From: Ignavibacteria bacterium
Lineage (GTDB): Bacteria > Bacteroidota > Ignavibacteria > Tepidaquicellales > Tepidaquicellaceae
Direction: 5' to 3'
NCBI GenBank assembly: GCA_016710985.1
Contig: JADJTX010000002.1
Span: 1 to 64,000 of the forward strand
Length of the DNA: 64,000 nt
Below the pieces are notes generated by a model. That model worked only from the letters and a program-made list of their open reading frames with translations. It searched no databases and was not told where the DNA came from. Shown here one piece after another: positions 54,042 to 61,474 of the stretch (its first letter is position 1; every line of letters begins with the position of its first letter). A program made the translations under genes and the position numbers.

Positions 54042-54472
54042 TTCTTATGCTTTATTATTTGCAAAGATATATTTCAATAATTATTTATAAAAGAAAATTT
54101 TTGTTATCAGAGATCTGTCTTTTTATTAAGTTACAAATTATTAAATCTTTTATAAATTCTATTTTCAGAAAACTATTCTTCTATAGCCATAGATGTCCAA
54201 AATATATTAATTTTATTTTTGTTTTTCCTTATTCCTTATGGGGGGAGGCTGCAGCCTTCAGGAAATTTAAGATGATGCTGAAATAATTTCAAAGCTCATT
54301 CTAACAGAGATAAATAGTACCTGTGAATTCTGCAAACAATAATTTAGTCAACACACTTGCTATTGGTTACCTGATGGGGTAACTTAGAAACGTCAATAGA
54401 ATTAACAAAAGGAAACATAAGGATTTGATGATATAATCAGGAATGTAATACTATAAAGAAAGGATCGTTTCT
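54042..54472. other. Divergent intergenic gap
   Basis: 430 bp between ALDH (minus) and the HTH gene (plus). No gene. AGGCTGCAGCCT (54247-54258) is a perfect 12-bp palindrome and GTTACC/GGTAAC (about 54365-54382) a small inverted repeat, either could be regulatory. Confidence 0.4.
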
Positions 54473-54787
54473 TTGAAAAACGGAAAGTCAGGTGTACCGG
54501 CCGGTTTCAGCAAAAATACGGGACCGGTTTACAAAAAGAAAAAACAGGATTTAAAAAATGTTTTTGAAAGTGAAATAAAAACTCTCAGTCTCGGAACAGT
54601 AATTCAGGAAGCAAGAAAACTCAGGCAACTCACTCAACAGGCGCTTGCATTAAAATCCGAAACAACCAAATCTTATATTTCCCGGATAGAAAATAGCGGA
54701 AGTGATATCCGGTTTTCCACTCTTATGAAAATAGTTCATGAAGGTCTCGGAGCAAAATTAAATTTCTCAATCGAGATAAAGAATTAA
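54473..54787 (+). CDS. XRE-family HTH protein (HigA-like antitoxin, orphan)
   Basis: 104 residues. A basic N-terminal third (PAGFSKNTGPVYKKKKQDL) is followed by an HTH: LGTVIQEARKLRQLTQQALALKSETTKSYISRIENSGSDIRFSTLMKIV, the arrangement of HigA antitoxins. No HigB-type toxin is found upstream or downstream, so it is an orphan regulator or the remnant of such a pair. Start is a TTG preceded by AAGAAAGGA. Probably autoregulated. Confidence 0.78.
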   Translation: MKNGKSGVPAGFSKNTGPVYKKKKQDLKNVFESEIKTLSLGTVIQEARKLRQLTQQALALKSETTKSYISRIENSGSDIRFSTLMKIVHEGLGAKLNFSIEIKN

Positions 54788-54843
54788 CTATTCTTTAAAA
54801 ATTAAACAGACAATAAATTTACAAAATCAAATTAAAACCAAAA

Positions 54844-56157
54844 ATGAAAGCAAGCCCATTAGATTTTATAGTTGCACGAACCAATACAACCCGTTCCAGA
54901 TACACAACCGGCAGGAAAATCTCCTTTGGTACTTTTGTAGAAGATTTTATAAATGGTAAAATAGATATAACCGGAAACTTTGAAGATTTCATGAATTGCC
55001 GCTCTGATTTCTTTGATTATGCCCTTACTCCGCATCACTTTAAGTTTTTATCCTCACGTTTTATTCCCGAAGTTTTAATTCATTCAAAAAATCAGGATGA
55101 AAGAATTGTTCGTGAACACTATGACAGAGGCAATGATTTCTTCGCGGCCTTTCTTGGTCCGCGCATGGTTTATACAAGCGGATTCTGGGAAGACCCCGAA
55201 ACTGAAACTCTCGAAAAAGCGCAGGACCGCAAAATGGAAATGGTCTGCAAAAAATTAATGATGCAGCCGGATGATAAATATCTTGACATTGGATGCGGAT
55301 GGGGTACACTTGTTACTTATGCCTCTAAATACTTCGGAGCAAATGCAACAGGAGTAACTCTCGCTCAGGAAGGAACTGACTGGGGTACACAACAGATCAA
55401 AGATCACGGAATAGATGCAGATCAGGCGAGAATTCTCAGAAAGGATTATCGTGACATTCCGAAAGGTCAGAAATGGAACCGCATTTCCTGTCTTGAAATG
55501 GGTGAACACGTTGGTGTCCGTAAGTTTAATGGCTTTATCAAAATGATCTATGATAAACTTGAAGATGACGGCAAATTCTATATACAGCAGGCAGGTTTGC
55601 GCGCTAATCCGGGAATTTTCAAAAAAGGAGAACACTGGCAGGATCTGGTCTGGGGCATGTTCATGAGTGAATATATTTTCAGCGGAGCTGATGCGTCTTT
55701 GCCGCTTAAATTTTTAGTGGGAGCGCTGCAGAAAGCAAATTTTGAAGTGGGACATATTGAAAATATCGGGATTCATTATTCACACACAATTCATCACTGG
55801 TATTATAACTGGATGAAGAATGAAGATTACATAAATAATAAATACGGTAATTACTGGTTCAGATTATGGCAACTGTTCCTCAGATGGAGTGTTGATATTG
55901 CCAAACAGGGAAGCTCTACATGCTGGGCGATTACGGCTCATAAAAATCTGGATCAGGTCAATCGCAACCACTATATTTCACAAGCCAACATTGGTTTATC
56001 GATGAATCTGAAAAACCCGAGGAAGTTAGAGAGGACTTTTGATCAGCCTTATGCATCACTTTACAGGGGTGCGTCTGAAATAAGCAAAAATAAATATACA
56101 GCGCCGCATGTGTTTGCTGAAGAACTGATTCTTCAAACAAACGGAGTAAAACATTAA
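54844..56157 (+). CDS. Cyclopropane-fatty-acyl-phospholipid synthase family methyltransferase
   Basis: 437 residues. The CFA core is plain: HYDRGNDFFAAFLGPRMVYTSGFW, KLMMQPDDKYLDIGCGWGTLVTYASKYFGANATGVTLAQEG, SCLEMGEHVGVRKFNGFI, and YYNWMKNEDYINNKYGNYWFRLWQLFLRW near the end. Classical enzymes add methylene across lipid double bonds; the extended C-terminus and LEMGEHVG motif resemble the subgroup that acts on other lipids (e.g. sphingolipid- or sterol-like methyltransferases), so the exact product is uncertain. Follows the HTH gene by 56 bp. Confidence 0.88.
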   Translation: MKASPLDFIVARTNTTRSRYTTGRKISFGTFVEDFINGKIDITGNFEDFMNCRSDFFDYALTPHHFKFLSSRFIPEVLIHSKNQDERIVREHYDRGNDFFAAFLGPRMVYTSGFWEDPETETLEKAQDRKMEMVCKKLMMQPDDKYLDIGCGWGTLVTYASKYFGANATGVTLAQEGTDWGTQQIKDHGIDADQARILRKDYRDIPKGQKWNRISCLEMGEHVGVRKFNGFIKMIYDKLEDDGKFYIQQAGLRANPGIFKKGEHWQDLVWGMFMSEYIFSGADASLPLKFLVGALQKANFEVGHIENIGIHYSHTIHHWYYNWMKNEDYINNKYGNYWFRLWQLFLRWSVDIAKQGSSTCWAITAHKNLDQVNRNHYISQANIGLSMNLKNPRKLERTFDQPYASLYRGASEISKNKYTAPHVFAEELILQTNGVKH

Positions 56158-56186
56158 GTTATATAACAATAGCTATTTTATTTCGG

Positions 56187-56222
56187 GTAACCCTATTAAC
56201 AATTACCTGTTGGCAGGGTTAC
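56187..56222. terminator. Hairpin GTAACCCT / AGGGTTAC after CFA-type gene
   Basis: Exact 8-bp arms, 30 bp after the stop codon; followed by TTTCT only, so a weak terminator candidate. Confidence 0.45.
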
Positions 56223-56226
56223 TTTC

Positions 56227-56345
56227 TAAAATCCTTTCTGTGAGCTGTCACCTTCTTTTTTCGTTGCAAACTCACCTTTTGAAAGTCTTACCCCTGTTTT
56301 CATTACTCCAATTATCTCCTTTTCCAAAACAATTGTTACTAATCC
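56227..56345 (-). pseudogene. Degenerate copy of the small gene at 58252
   Basis: Minus-strand translation gives VLEKEIIGVMKTG...LSKGEFATKKEGDSSQKGF and a stop, matching the C-terminal half (KKFIETEGKDLGEFATKKEGDSSQEAF) of the intact 67-residue protein at 58252-58455. No start or N-terminal half can be found. The remaining ~410 bp up to 56760 hold nothing I can support. Confidence 0.7.
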
Positions 56346-56760
56346 GATTACCTATTTAAGACAAAAGGTATAAATAATATCTGAAGGTATTTATAACTGC
56401 GTTGATCTATTTATTTTGGGGGTAATATTTTAACCGACCGTTCAAACAAAAAGAGGGCGGCACATATAATTTGCGGTCAGGCAAATAAATGTAATCGGAT
56501 AGTTCATCTGATTCTGTTCTTCAGGAAAATTCTTTAGCGAATTTAATAATTTGAATACAAATATCTTTACGATTATGCATACAAAGCAATCATAACCAAC
56601 AACCGGACAATGTTTTACATAAAAAGTGCATTGACTATTATTCAGAGAGGGGTACATTTTGTAAAAGTTTTATAACCCAAATAGAATTCTTTAAAAAACC
56701 CCGATCTTCTTACGGCCTCCGGAAACATTTTATAATGCTCTCTAACTTCAAATATTTATC

Positions 56761-58002
56761 ATGAAAAAGATAATTTTATCAATACTTATTTTTCAGTGTT
56801 CATTACTCATTGCGCAGGCTCAATGGATTCAGCAAACAAGCGGAGTGACCTCTCCTTTATATGATATTGAATTTATAAACAAAAACACCGGATGGTCTTG
56901 CGGTGAAGGAGGAATTATACTAAAAACTACAAATGGAGGAACAAACTGGGTACAGCAAACAACAAATGTACCAACAAAACCCTTATTAGGAATTCATCCG
57001 GTAAATGAAAATGTAGTCTATTCAGTAGGATGGTTTGGAACAATACTTAAAACCACTGATGGTGGTGATAAATGGATTGCAATAGAAAACGGAGTTGTCG
57101 GAGATGGAAATTATTTTTGCGTTTTTTTCTTGAATGAAGATTTGGGTTGGATAGGTGAAAACAATAACATGGGTCAGGGTGACGTAAAGAAAACTACTGA
57201 CGGTGGAATGACATTTACCTCATCCTTCACATTCGGCTGGCCAAGAGACCTTTATTTTAAGGATAGTTTAAATGGAGTTGGTGTAGATGGTGCAGCGACT
57301 ATTCATAGAACAACAAATAGTGGAACTAACTGGATCTCCTTCACAGTCGCCGGCACAGGAGACTTTTATCGAGTTTCTTTCATTGATGGTTACACGGGAT
57401 TTGTAATAGGTGGTGCATCTGAGATATTGTATAAAACAACTAATTTTGGTCAAAATTGGAATAGCATAGGTTTTATACCGAATGTTACAGGTTATTCAAC
57501 CAGTATTGAATTTATAAATGATAATACCGGCTGGGTAGGAGGGACTAATGAATTATACAAAACAACCAATGAAGGTTTCAGCTGGGTAAGACAAAATGTT
57601 AGTCCCGGAGTTTTATCCACAATACAGGCAGTAACGGATAGTTTGGTTTGGGCTTGCGGAAATGGCGGGAGAATCTGGTATACAATAAGAGGAGGAGATA
57701 CATTAACAAATATCAAACAGATAGCTTATTTGACTCCTGAATATTTTGAACTTGAACAGAATTATCCGAACCCATTTAATAGTTCAACAAAAATAGTATT
57801 TAAAATTAAAAACAATGGAATTTATAGATTGGATTTGTATAATAGCTTAGGGCAAGTGATAGAAAATATATTCAGTGCAAAACTCACAGAAGGGATTTAC
57901 GAGATAAAATATAATGCTGAAAATTTAACATCAGGAATTTATTATTATTCTTTAAAGGGAGAAAATAATACTGAAACAAAAAAATTCATTTTAATAAAAT
58001 AA
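56761..58002 (+). CDS. Secreted YCF48-repeat protein with T9SS sorting domain
   Basis: 413 residues: signal peptide (MKKIILSILIFQCSLLIAQA), about seven YCF48-type blades (IEFINKNTGWSCGEGGIILKTTNGG; NDNTGWVGGTNELYKTTNEGFSWV) and a T9SS tail from FELEQNYPNPFNSSTKIVF to ETKKFILIK. Closely parallels the 8900 protein in length and architecture. Likely a surface-anchored propeller without enzymatic motifs. It is the first of two adjacent T9SS ends: an orphan tail follows at 58096. Confidence 0.9.
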   Translation: MKKIILSILIFQCSLLIAQAQWIQQTSGVTSPLYDIEFINKNTGWSCGEGGIILKTTNGGTNWVQQTTNVPTKPLLGIHPVNENVVYSVGWFGTILKTTDGGDKWIAIENGVVGDGNYFCVFFLNEDLGWIGENNNMGQGDVKKTTDGGMTFTSSFTFGWPRDLYFKDSLNGVGVDGAATIHRTTNSGTNWISFTVAGTGDFYRVSFIDGYTGFVIGGASEILYKTTNFGQNWNSIGFIPNVTGYSTSIEFINDNTGWVGGTNELYKTTNEGFSWVRQNVSPGVLSTIQAVTDSLVWACGNGGRIWYTIRGGDTLTNIKQIAYLTPEYFELEQNYPNPFNSSTKIVFKIKNNGIYRLDLYNSLGQVIENIFSAKLTEGIYEIKYNAENLTSGIYYYSLKGENNTETKKFILIK

Positions 58003-58095
58003 AAAGGAGGTCTTATGTATCGGTACAGAAAACCGGTAAAATTAAAGCGATATAAAAAATTATAAAAACTTAAAGAGGGCGAAAGACTCTTGGAA

Positions 58096-58202
58096 GATAT
58101 GAAGTTACATTTGACGGACAGAATTTTGCAAGCGGGATATATTATTATAAAATTGAGAGCGGAAATTTTAGTCAGGTAAGGAAGATGATATTGATAAAAT
58201 AA
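58096..58202 (+). pseudogene. Orphan T9SS tail fragment
   Basis: Encodes RYEVTFDGQNFASGIYYYKI...FSQVRKMILIK and a stop, the last ~34 residues of a T9SS sorting domain without any upstream domain. Probably the relic of a duplicated or deleted T9SS gene next to 56761. Confidence 0.8.
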
Positions 58203-58210
58203 GTACTGTA

Positions 58211-58245
58211 AACCCTGTCAGTAATTTTCTTTAGCTGACAGGGTT
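58211..58245. terminator. Bidirectional hairpin AACCCTGTCAG / CTGACAGGGTT
   Basis: Exact 11-bp arms with a 13-bp loop between convergent genes. A T-rich stretch (TTCATATTTC) follows on the plus strand. Confidence 0.8.
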
Positions 58246-58251
58246 CATATT

Positions 58252-58455
58252 TCAAAAAGCTTCCTGTGAACTGTCACCTTCCTTCTTCGTTGCAAACTCA
58301 CCGAGATCCTTTCCTTCAGTCTCGATGAATTTTTTTATAACATCTAAATTTTCCATTATTAATTTTGCTTTCGCCAATCCGAATGAAAACGAAAACTTGC
58401 TTTCGGGATTGAGACATAATACTTTGTTTCCTTTGAATTCTTGTATTTCAGGCAT
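58252..58455 (-). CDS. Small conserved hypothetical protein
   Basis: 67 residues from the ATG at 58455 (MPEIQEFKGNKVLCLNPESKFSFSFGLAKAKLIMENLDVI...). The start is preferred over an upstream frame because the N-terminus EIQ.FKGN and FGL.KAKL.. are the conserved parts; the longer frame overlaps the next gene. No known function; a degenerate second copy lies at 56227. Confidence 0.7.
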   Translation of the reverse strand: MPEIQEFKGNKVLCLNPESKFSFSFGLAKAKLIMENLDVIKKFIETEGKDLGEFATKKEGDSSQEAF

Positions 58456-58471
58456 GATTGTTTGATTTAAG

Positions 58472-59257
58472 TTAATCTTTATTTTTAAAATTATAACTAT
58501 CCGGATTACTGATGATTGAGTAGTTATCTTCAACTGACTTTCTAAGTTCGTTCTTTATGCTGCTTTTATTGTCGCACTTATAATTCTTATCAAAGAACTT
58601 CCATCCAGCATCTTCGTTACCGACAATTTTTTGCTGTGTGCTGTAAGCTTCGTAATAATTTCCAACACTGCTGCCGGCATCGCATTCACCTGAAGCTTTT
58701 GTATATTCATTGATCAGATCGGAATAATCTTCTTCAAAAGGAACAAGCTCTTTCAGCACTTTGCTGTCTTTTGTATTTGTATTTAAAATTAATTTCCCAT
58801 CATTATACAGCAGCGAATATGAATATTTTGCTTCCATTTTTGGATCGCCTATCCTTACATTTGAAATAATTTCCGGGACTTTGTCAACATTGGAAATTAC
58901 TTCGGCATTATGAACTTCACATAGCGGCTCCGCTCCTTTTAAAAAATCAAATATTACATACATGTTGTAATCGCTTCGTGTATTGCCTGTGCCCAGCTCT
59001 AATAGGAATTCACTGCTCCCGTCATTGTTCAGATCAGCGGACTTATCGGAATTATATCCCGAATGAAAATTATCCGCGCTGAATACAGTGCTTCCGTCTG
59101 AGTTATTCTGCACCACCATCCCTCCGGAAAAGAAAACAGAATCATTCCACGTGAGTATGATTTTATATTTATCTGTAAGGATCTCTTTTGTTATTATTTG
59201 AGACTGAACAGTTGACCAATTTATACAAAAGATTAATGCTAAAAATGTTTTTCGCAT
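58472..59257 (-). CDS. Secreted hypothetical protein
   Basis: 261 residues with signal peptide (MRKTFLALIFCINWSTVQS). The middle (FSADNFHSGYNSDKSADLNNDGSSEFLLELGTGN) has the DxNxDGxxE signature of an FG-GAP/VCBS-type calcium-binding repeat. The rest is not recognised, with four or more cysteines towards the C-terminus (GECDAGSSVGNYYEAYS, YKCDNKSS). Exported; role unknown. Confidence 0.65.
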   Translation of the reverse strand: MRKTFLALIFCINWSTVQSQIITKEILTDKYKIILTWNDSVFFSGGMVVQNNSDGSTVFSADNFHSGYNSDKSADLNNDGSSEFLLELGTGNTRSDYNMYVIFDFLKGAEPLCEVHNAEVISNVDKVPEIISNVRIGDPKMEAKYSYSLLYNDGKLILNTNTKDSKVLKELVPFEEDYSDLINEYTKASGECDAGSSVGNYYEAYSTQQKIVGNEDAGWKFFDKNYKCDNKSSIKNELRKSVEDNYSIISNPDSYNFKNKD

Positions 59258-59296
59258 GTTTATTTTTTTATTGCTTAATATAAAACCTGACTAAAA

Positions 59297-59325
59297 TTCC
59301 AAATCCGAAATCCCAAATTCCAAAT
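59297..59325. repeat. CCAAATCCGAAATCCCAAATTCC dispersed repeat
   Basis: Member of the GATTTGGG family, ending at the stop codon of deoC. Confidence 0.8.
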
Positions 59326-60275
59326 CAATCTAAGCTATAATAATCCGCTCCCTGATAAAATCCTGTCTTCTGTTTATCTATCTGCATCAGAATATCATTC
59401 AGCACTGAACTCGCTCCGAGCCTGTACAGATCCGGTGTGAGCCAGTCTTCACCCAAAGTCTCTTTCACTAAAACCAAATAAGCAATCGCATCTTTCGCTG
59501 TCTTGATTCCCCCGGCCGGCTTCATTCCGATCTTAATTCCTGTTTCATTGTAATAATCTCTTATAGCTTCAAGCATTACAAGTGTCACCGGTAATGTAGC
59601 AGCCGGCTGAACTTTCCCGGTCGAAGTCTTAATAAAATCTCCGCCTGCCATCATCGCGATCATGCTTGCTTTTCGGACATTGTCATAAGTTTCGAGTTCG
59701 CCTGTCTCAAGAATTACTTTCAAATGTACTTCATGATCCGTTTTGTATTTTTCCGAATATTGAATTGCCGAGCTTACACAAGTTTCTTTAATCTCTTTTA
59801 TTTCATTAAAAACAAATTCATAATCACCCGACAAAAATTCACCTCTTGAAATTACCATGTCAATCTCATCCGCTCCGTCTGCAATGCATCTCTTCACATC
59901 TTCCAGTTTTAATTTCAGCGGATACTGACCGGACGGAAAGGCAGTTGCTACCGATGCAACTTTAACTCCGGAATTTCTAACTGCATCTTTTGCAAACTTA
60001 ATCATATTCGGATAAACACACACCGCAGCAACGTGAGGTATAGTATCATCTCCCGGTTTAGGATGAATTGCTTTCTGACACATTGCATGAACTTTACCTT
60101 CAGAATCTTTTCCTTCCAAGGTTGTAAGATCTATCATTGATATTGCCATCTTCAAAGCCCAGATTTTACTGTCTGTTTTAATGCTTCTTGATGCAAGCAT
60201 TGCAGCTCTCTCCTTAGCGCCGATCTCGTCGACGGAGAGATTGAAGTTGTTAAGAAAATTCATTAAATGGTTCAT
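59325..60275 (-). CDS. deoC: Deoxyribose-phosphate aldolase
   Basis: 316 residues. It cleaves 2-deoxyribose-5-phosphate to glyceraldehyde-3-phosphate and acetaldehyde in deoxynucleoside breakdown. Active-site residues are present: Asp139 in GADEIDMV, the Schiff-base Lys216 in FIKTSTGK and Lys252 in GMKPAGG; LKVILETGEL is also conserved. About 50 residues longer than the E. coli enzyme, with an N-terminal helix (EIGAKERAAMLASRSIK) seen in longer DeoC forms. Intact. Six bp downstream of the AbiE-type toxin gene's stop, so perhaps co-transcribed. Confidence 0.95.
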   Translation of the reverse strand: MNHLMNFLNNFNLSVDEIGAKERAAMLASRSIKTDSKIWALKMAISMIDLTTLEGKDSEGKVHAMCQKAIHPKPGDDTIPHVAAVCVYPNMIKFAKDAVRNSGVKVASVATAFPSGQYPLKLKLEDVKRCIADGADEIDMVISRGEFLSGDYEFVFNEIKEIKETCVSSAIQYSEKYKTDHEVHLKVILETGELETYDNVRKASMIAMMAGGDFIKTSTGKVQPAATLPVTLVMLEAIRDYYNETGIKIGMKPAGGIKTAKDAIAYLVLVKETLGEDWLTPDLYRLGASSVLNDILMQIDKQKTGFYQGADYYSLD

Positions 60276-60281
60276 AAAATT

Positions 60282-60911
60282 TTATATAAATGCTTTGAGA
60301 ATTTTTTGCTGATTTTTTATTAAATAGTTCTTCACCATTTTCCAGGTTGTTCCGTTTAAAGATTCGGGTTCCGGCGTATTTTCAACATAATCAAAATTAA
60401 ATAAACACTTCATTAAATGATATAAATTGTTTCCATTCACTCTATATTTTTCTAAAAGCAAATTTCTAACTTCCATCGGCTGAAACATTTTAAAAAGTTC
60501 ATAGATATCAAAATAGTCTCTCTTTTCGGCTCGATCCGAAATCGCAGAACATTTCATGCACACCAAATCTTCTAAACTTGCTAATTCAATACTGGAGAAT
60601 TGCTTGGAATTTCTTATTAATTTATATGGATAAATAAAAAATGATATTCTTATTTTGCCGATCATACCATTTATTGTGTCATCACTTTTTGAAAAAATTT
60701 TCCCTGAAAAATCTTTTAAAATAATACTTTGAAATTTGAGGGAATCAAATTTACTATAACTAAAAAAATCAAAATCATAACTCCTTCTGTGTCCTATCTG
60801 AAGTGCTAACGCAGTTCCGCCTGCTAAATAAAAAGATTCATTTATGCTTTTAACTTTAGAAATTTCTTTTAAAAGCTCCAGTTGTTTTTTACTAAGGATT
60901 TCCGGAAACAT
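60282..60911 (-). CDS. AbiEii/AbiGii-type nucleotidyltransferase toxin
   Basis: 209 residues: SFYLAGGTALALQIGHRRSYDFDFFS, the GG...DFD(F) metal motif of the minimal nucleotidyltransferases used as toxins in AbiE systems, then SIELASLEDLVCMKCSAISDRAEKRDYFDIYEL. Such toxins add nucleotides to tRNA or other RNA, and are restrained by a partner protein. The start overlaps the upstream DUF6922-like gene by 43 bp. Confidence 0.88.
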   Translation of the reverse strand: MFPEILSKKQLELLKEISKVKSINESFYLAGGTALALQIGHRRSYDFDFFSYSKFDSLKFQSIILKDFSGKIFSKSDDTINGMIGKIRISFFIYPYKLIRNSKQFSSIELASLEDLVCMKCSAISDRAEKRDYFDIYELFKMFQPMEVRNLLLEKYRVNGNNLYHLMKCLFNFDYVENTPEPESLNGTTWKMVKNYLIKNQQKILKAFI

Positions 60912-61165
60912 AAAATATCTTTTTTAGGTATTTTAAAATAGAGTGACCAAAAATTAGCGGTTTTGCTATCAATGTTGTAAGATGATTTTACAGTTTCAAT
61001 TAGTTCTTTATCAGTATAATTCTCCAACATCCATTTCACATGCTCATGTCTTCCGAATTGCATGATTCTTTCCAATATAAACTTTCGGTGTTTTTTAGAA
61101 TCTAAAGTTTGAAAATTAATATCCCACATAACTTCAGAAAGTAAATCCTTTTCCGCTTGAGTCAT
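60869..61165 (-). CDS. DUF6922-like partner of the AbiEii-type toxin
   Basis: 98 residues (MTQAEKDLLSEVMWDINFQTLDSKKHRKFILERIMQFGRHEHVKWML...), helical. The opening W.....LD...H..FII.R...FG..E..KWM pattern matches the small proteins found directly upstream of AbiEii toxins. Presumably the antitoxin. Overlaps the toxin gene by 43 bp and, at its own start, overlaps a small third gene by 4 bp (ATGA). Confidence 0.75.
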   Translation of the reverse strand: MTQAEKDLLSEVMWDINFQTLDSKKHRKFILERIMQFGRHEHVKWMLENYTDKELIETVKSSYNIDSKTANFWSLYFKIPKKDILCFRKSLVKNNWSF

Positions 61166-61365
61166 TTTAAACTATTGTATTTTTTAAAAAGATATTCAGC
61201 ATAGTCTTTTTAATAATCGTAATTTTTTGGAAGTTTTATTACCCCGACCAAACTCTTTACTATTGGAGTAATTTCAACCTCATCAATGCTGATTTTTCTC
61301 TTTGACGTGCTTACTTTATTTCGCCGGTTTGTACTCTTATCGATTTTAATTTTTGGTTTTCTCAT
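61162..61365 (-). pseudogene. Small third gene of the AbiE-type cassette with in-frame stop
   Basis: MRKPKIKIDKSTNRRNKVST...ITPIVKSLVGVIKLPKNYDY ends in a TAA at 61212-61210, but the same frame continues KDYAEYLFKKYNSLK and stops at 61162, overlapping the next start as ATGA. The uninterrupted 67-residue form resembles short AbrB/VapB-like antitoxin tails. Either a single-base substitution has shortened it or only the 51-residue form is made. Missed by length cut-offs. Confidence 0.55.
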
Positions 61366-61474
61366 CTGAACTTAACTTATCCATTTCGAATAATTTTAAC
61401 AATTCAATTTATCCTAAAATCATTTATCTAACACTTAATAGTTTGAAGAATATGTTAAAATCAGTGATGAAGTA

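Noticed and set aside
56442..56657. 71-codon minus-strand frame in the 56158-56760 gap
   Set aside because: No recognisable features or ribosome site.
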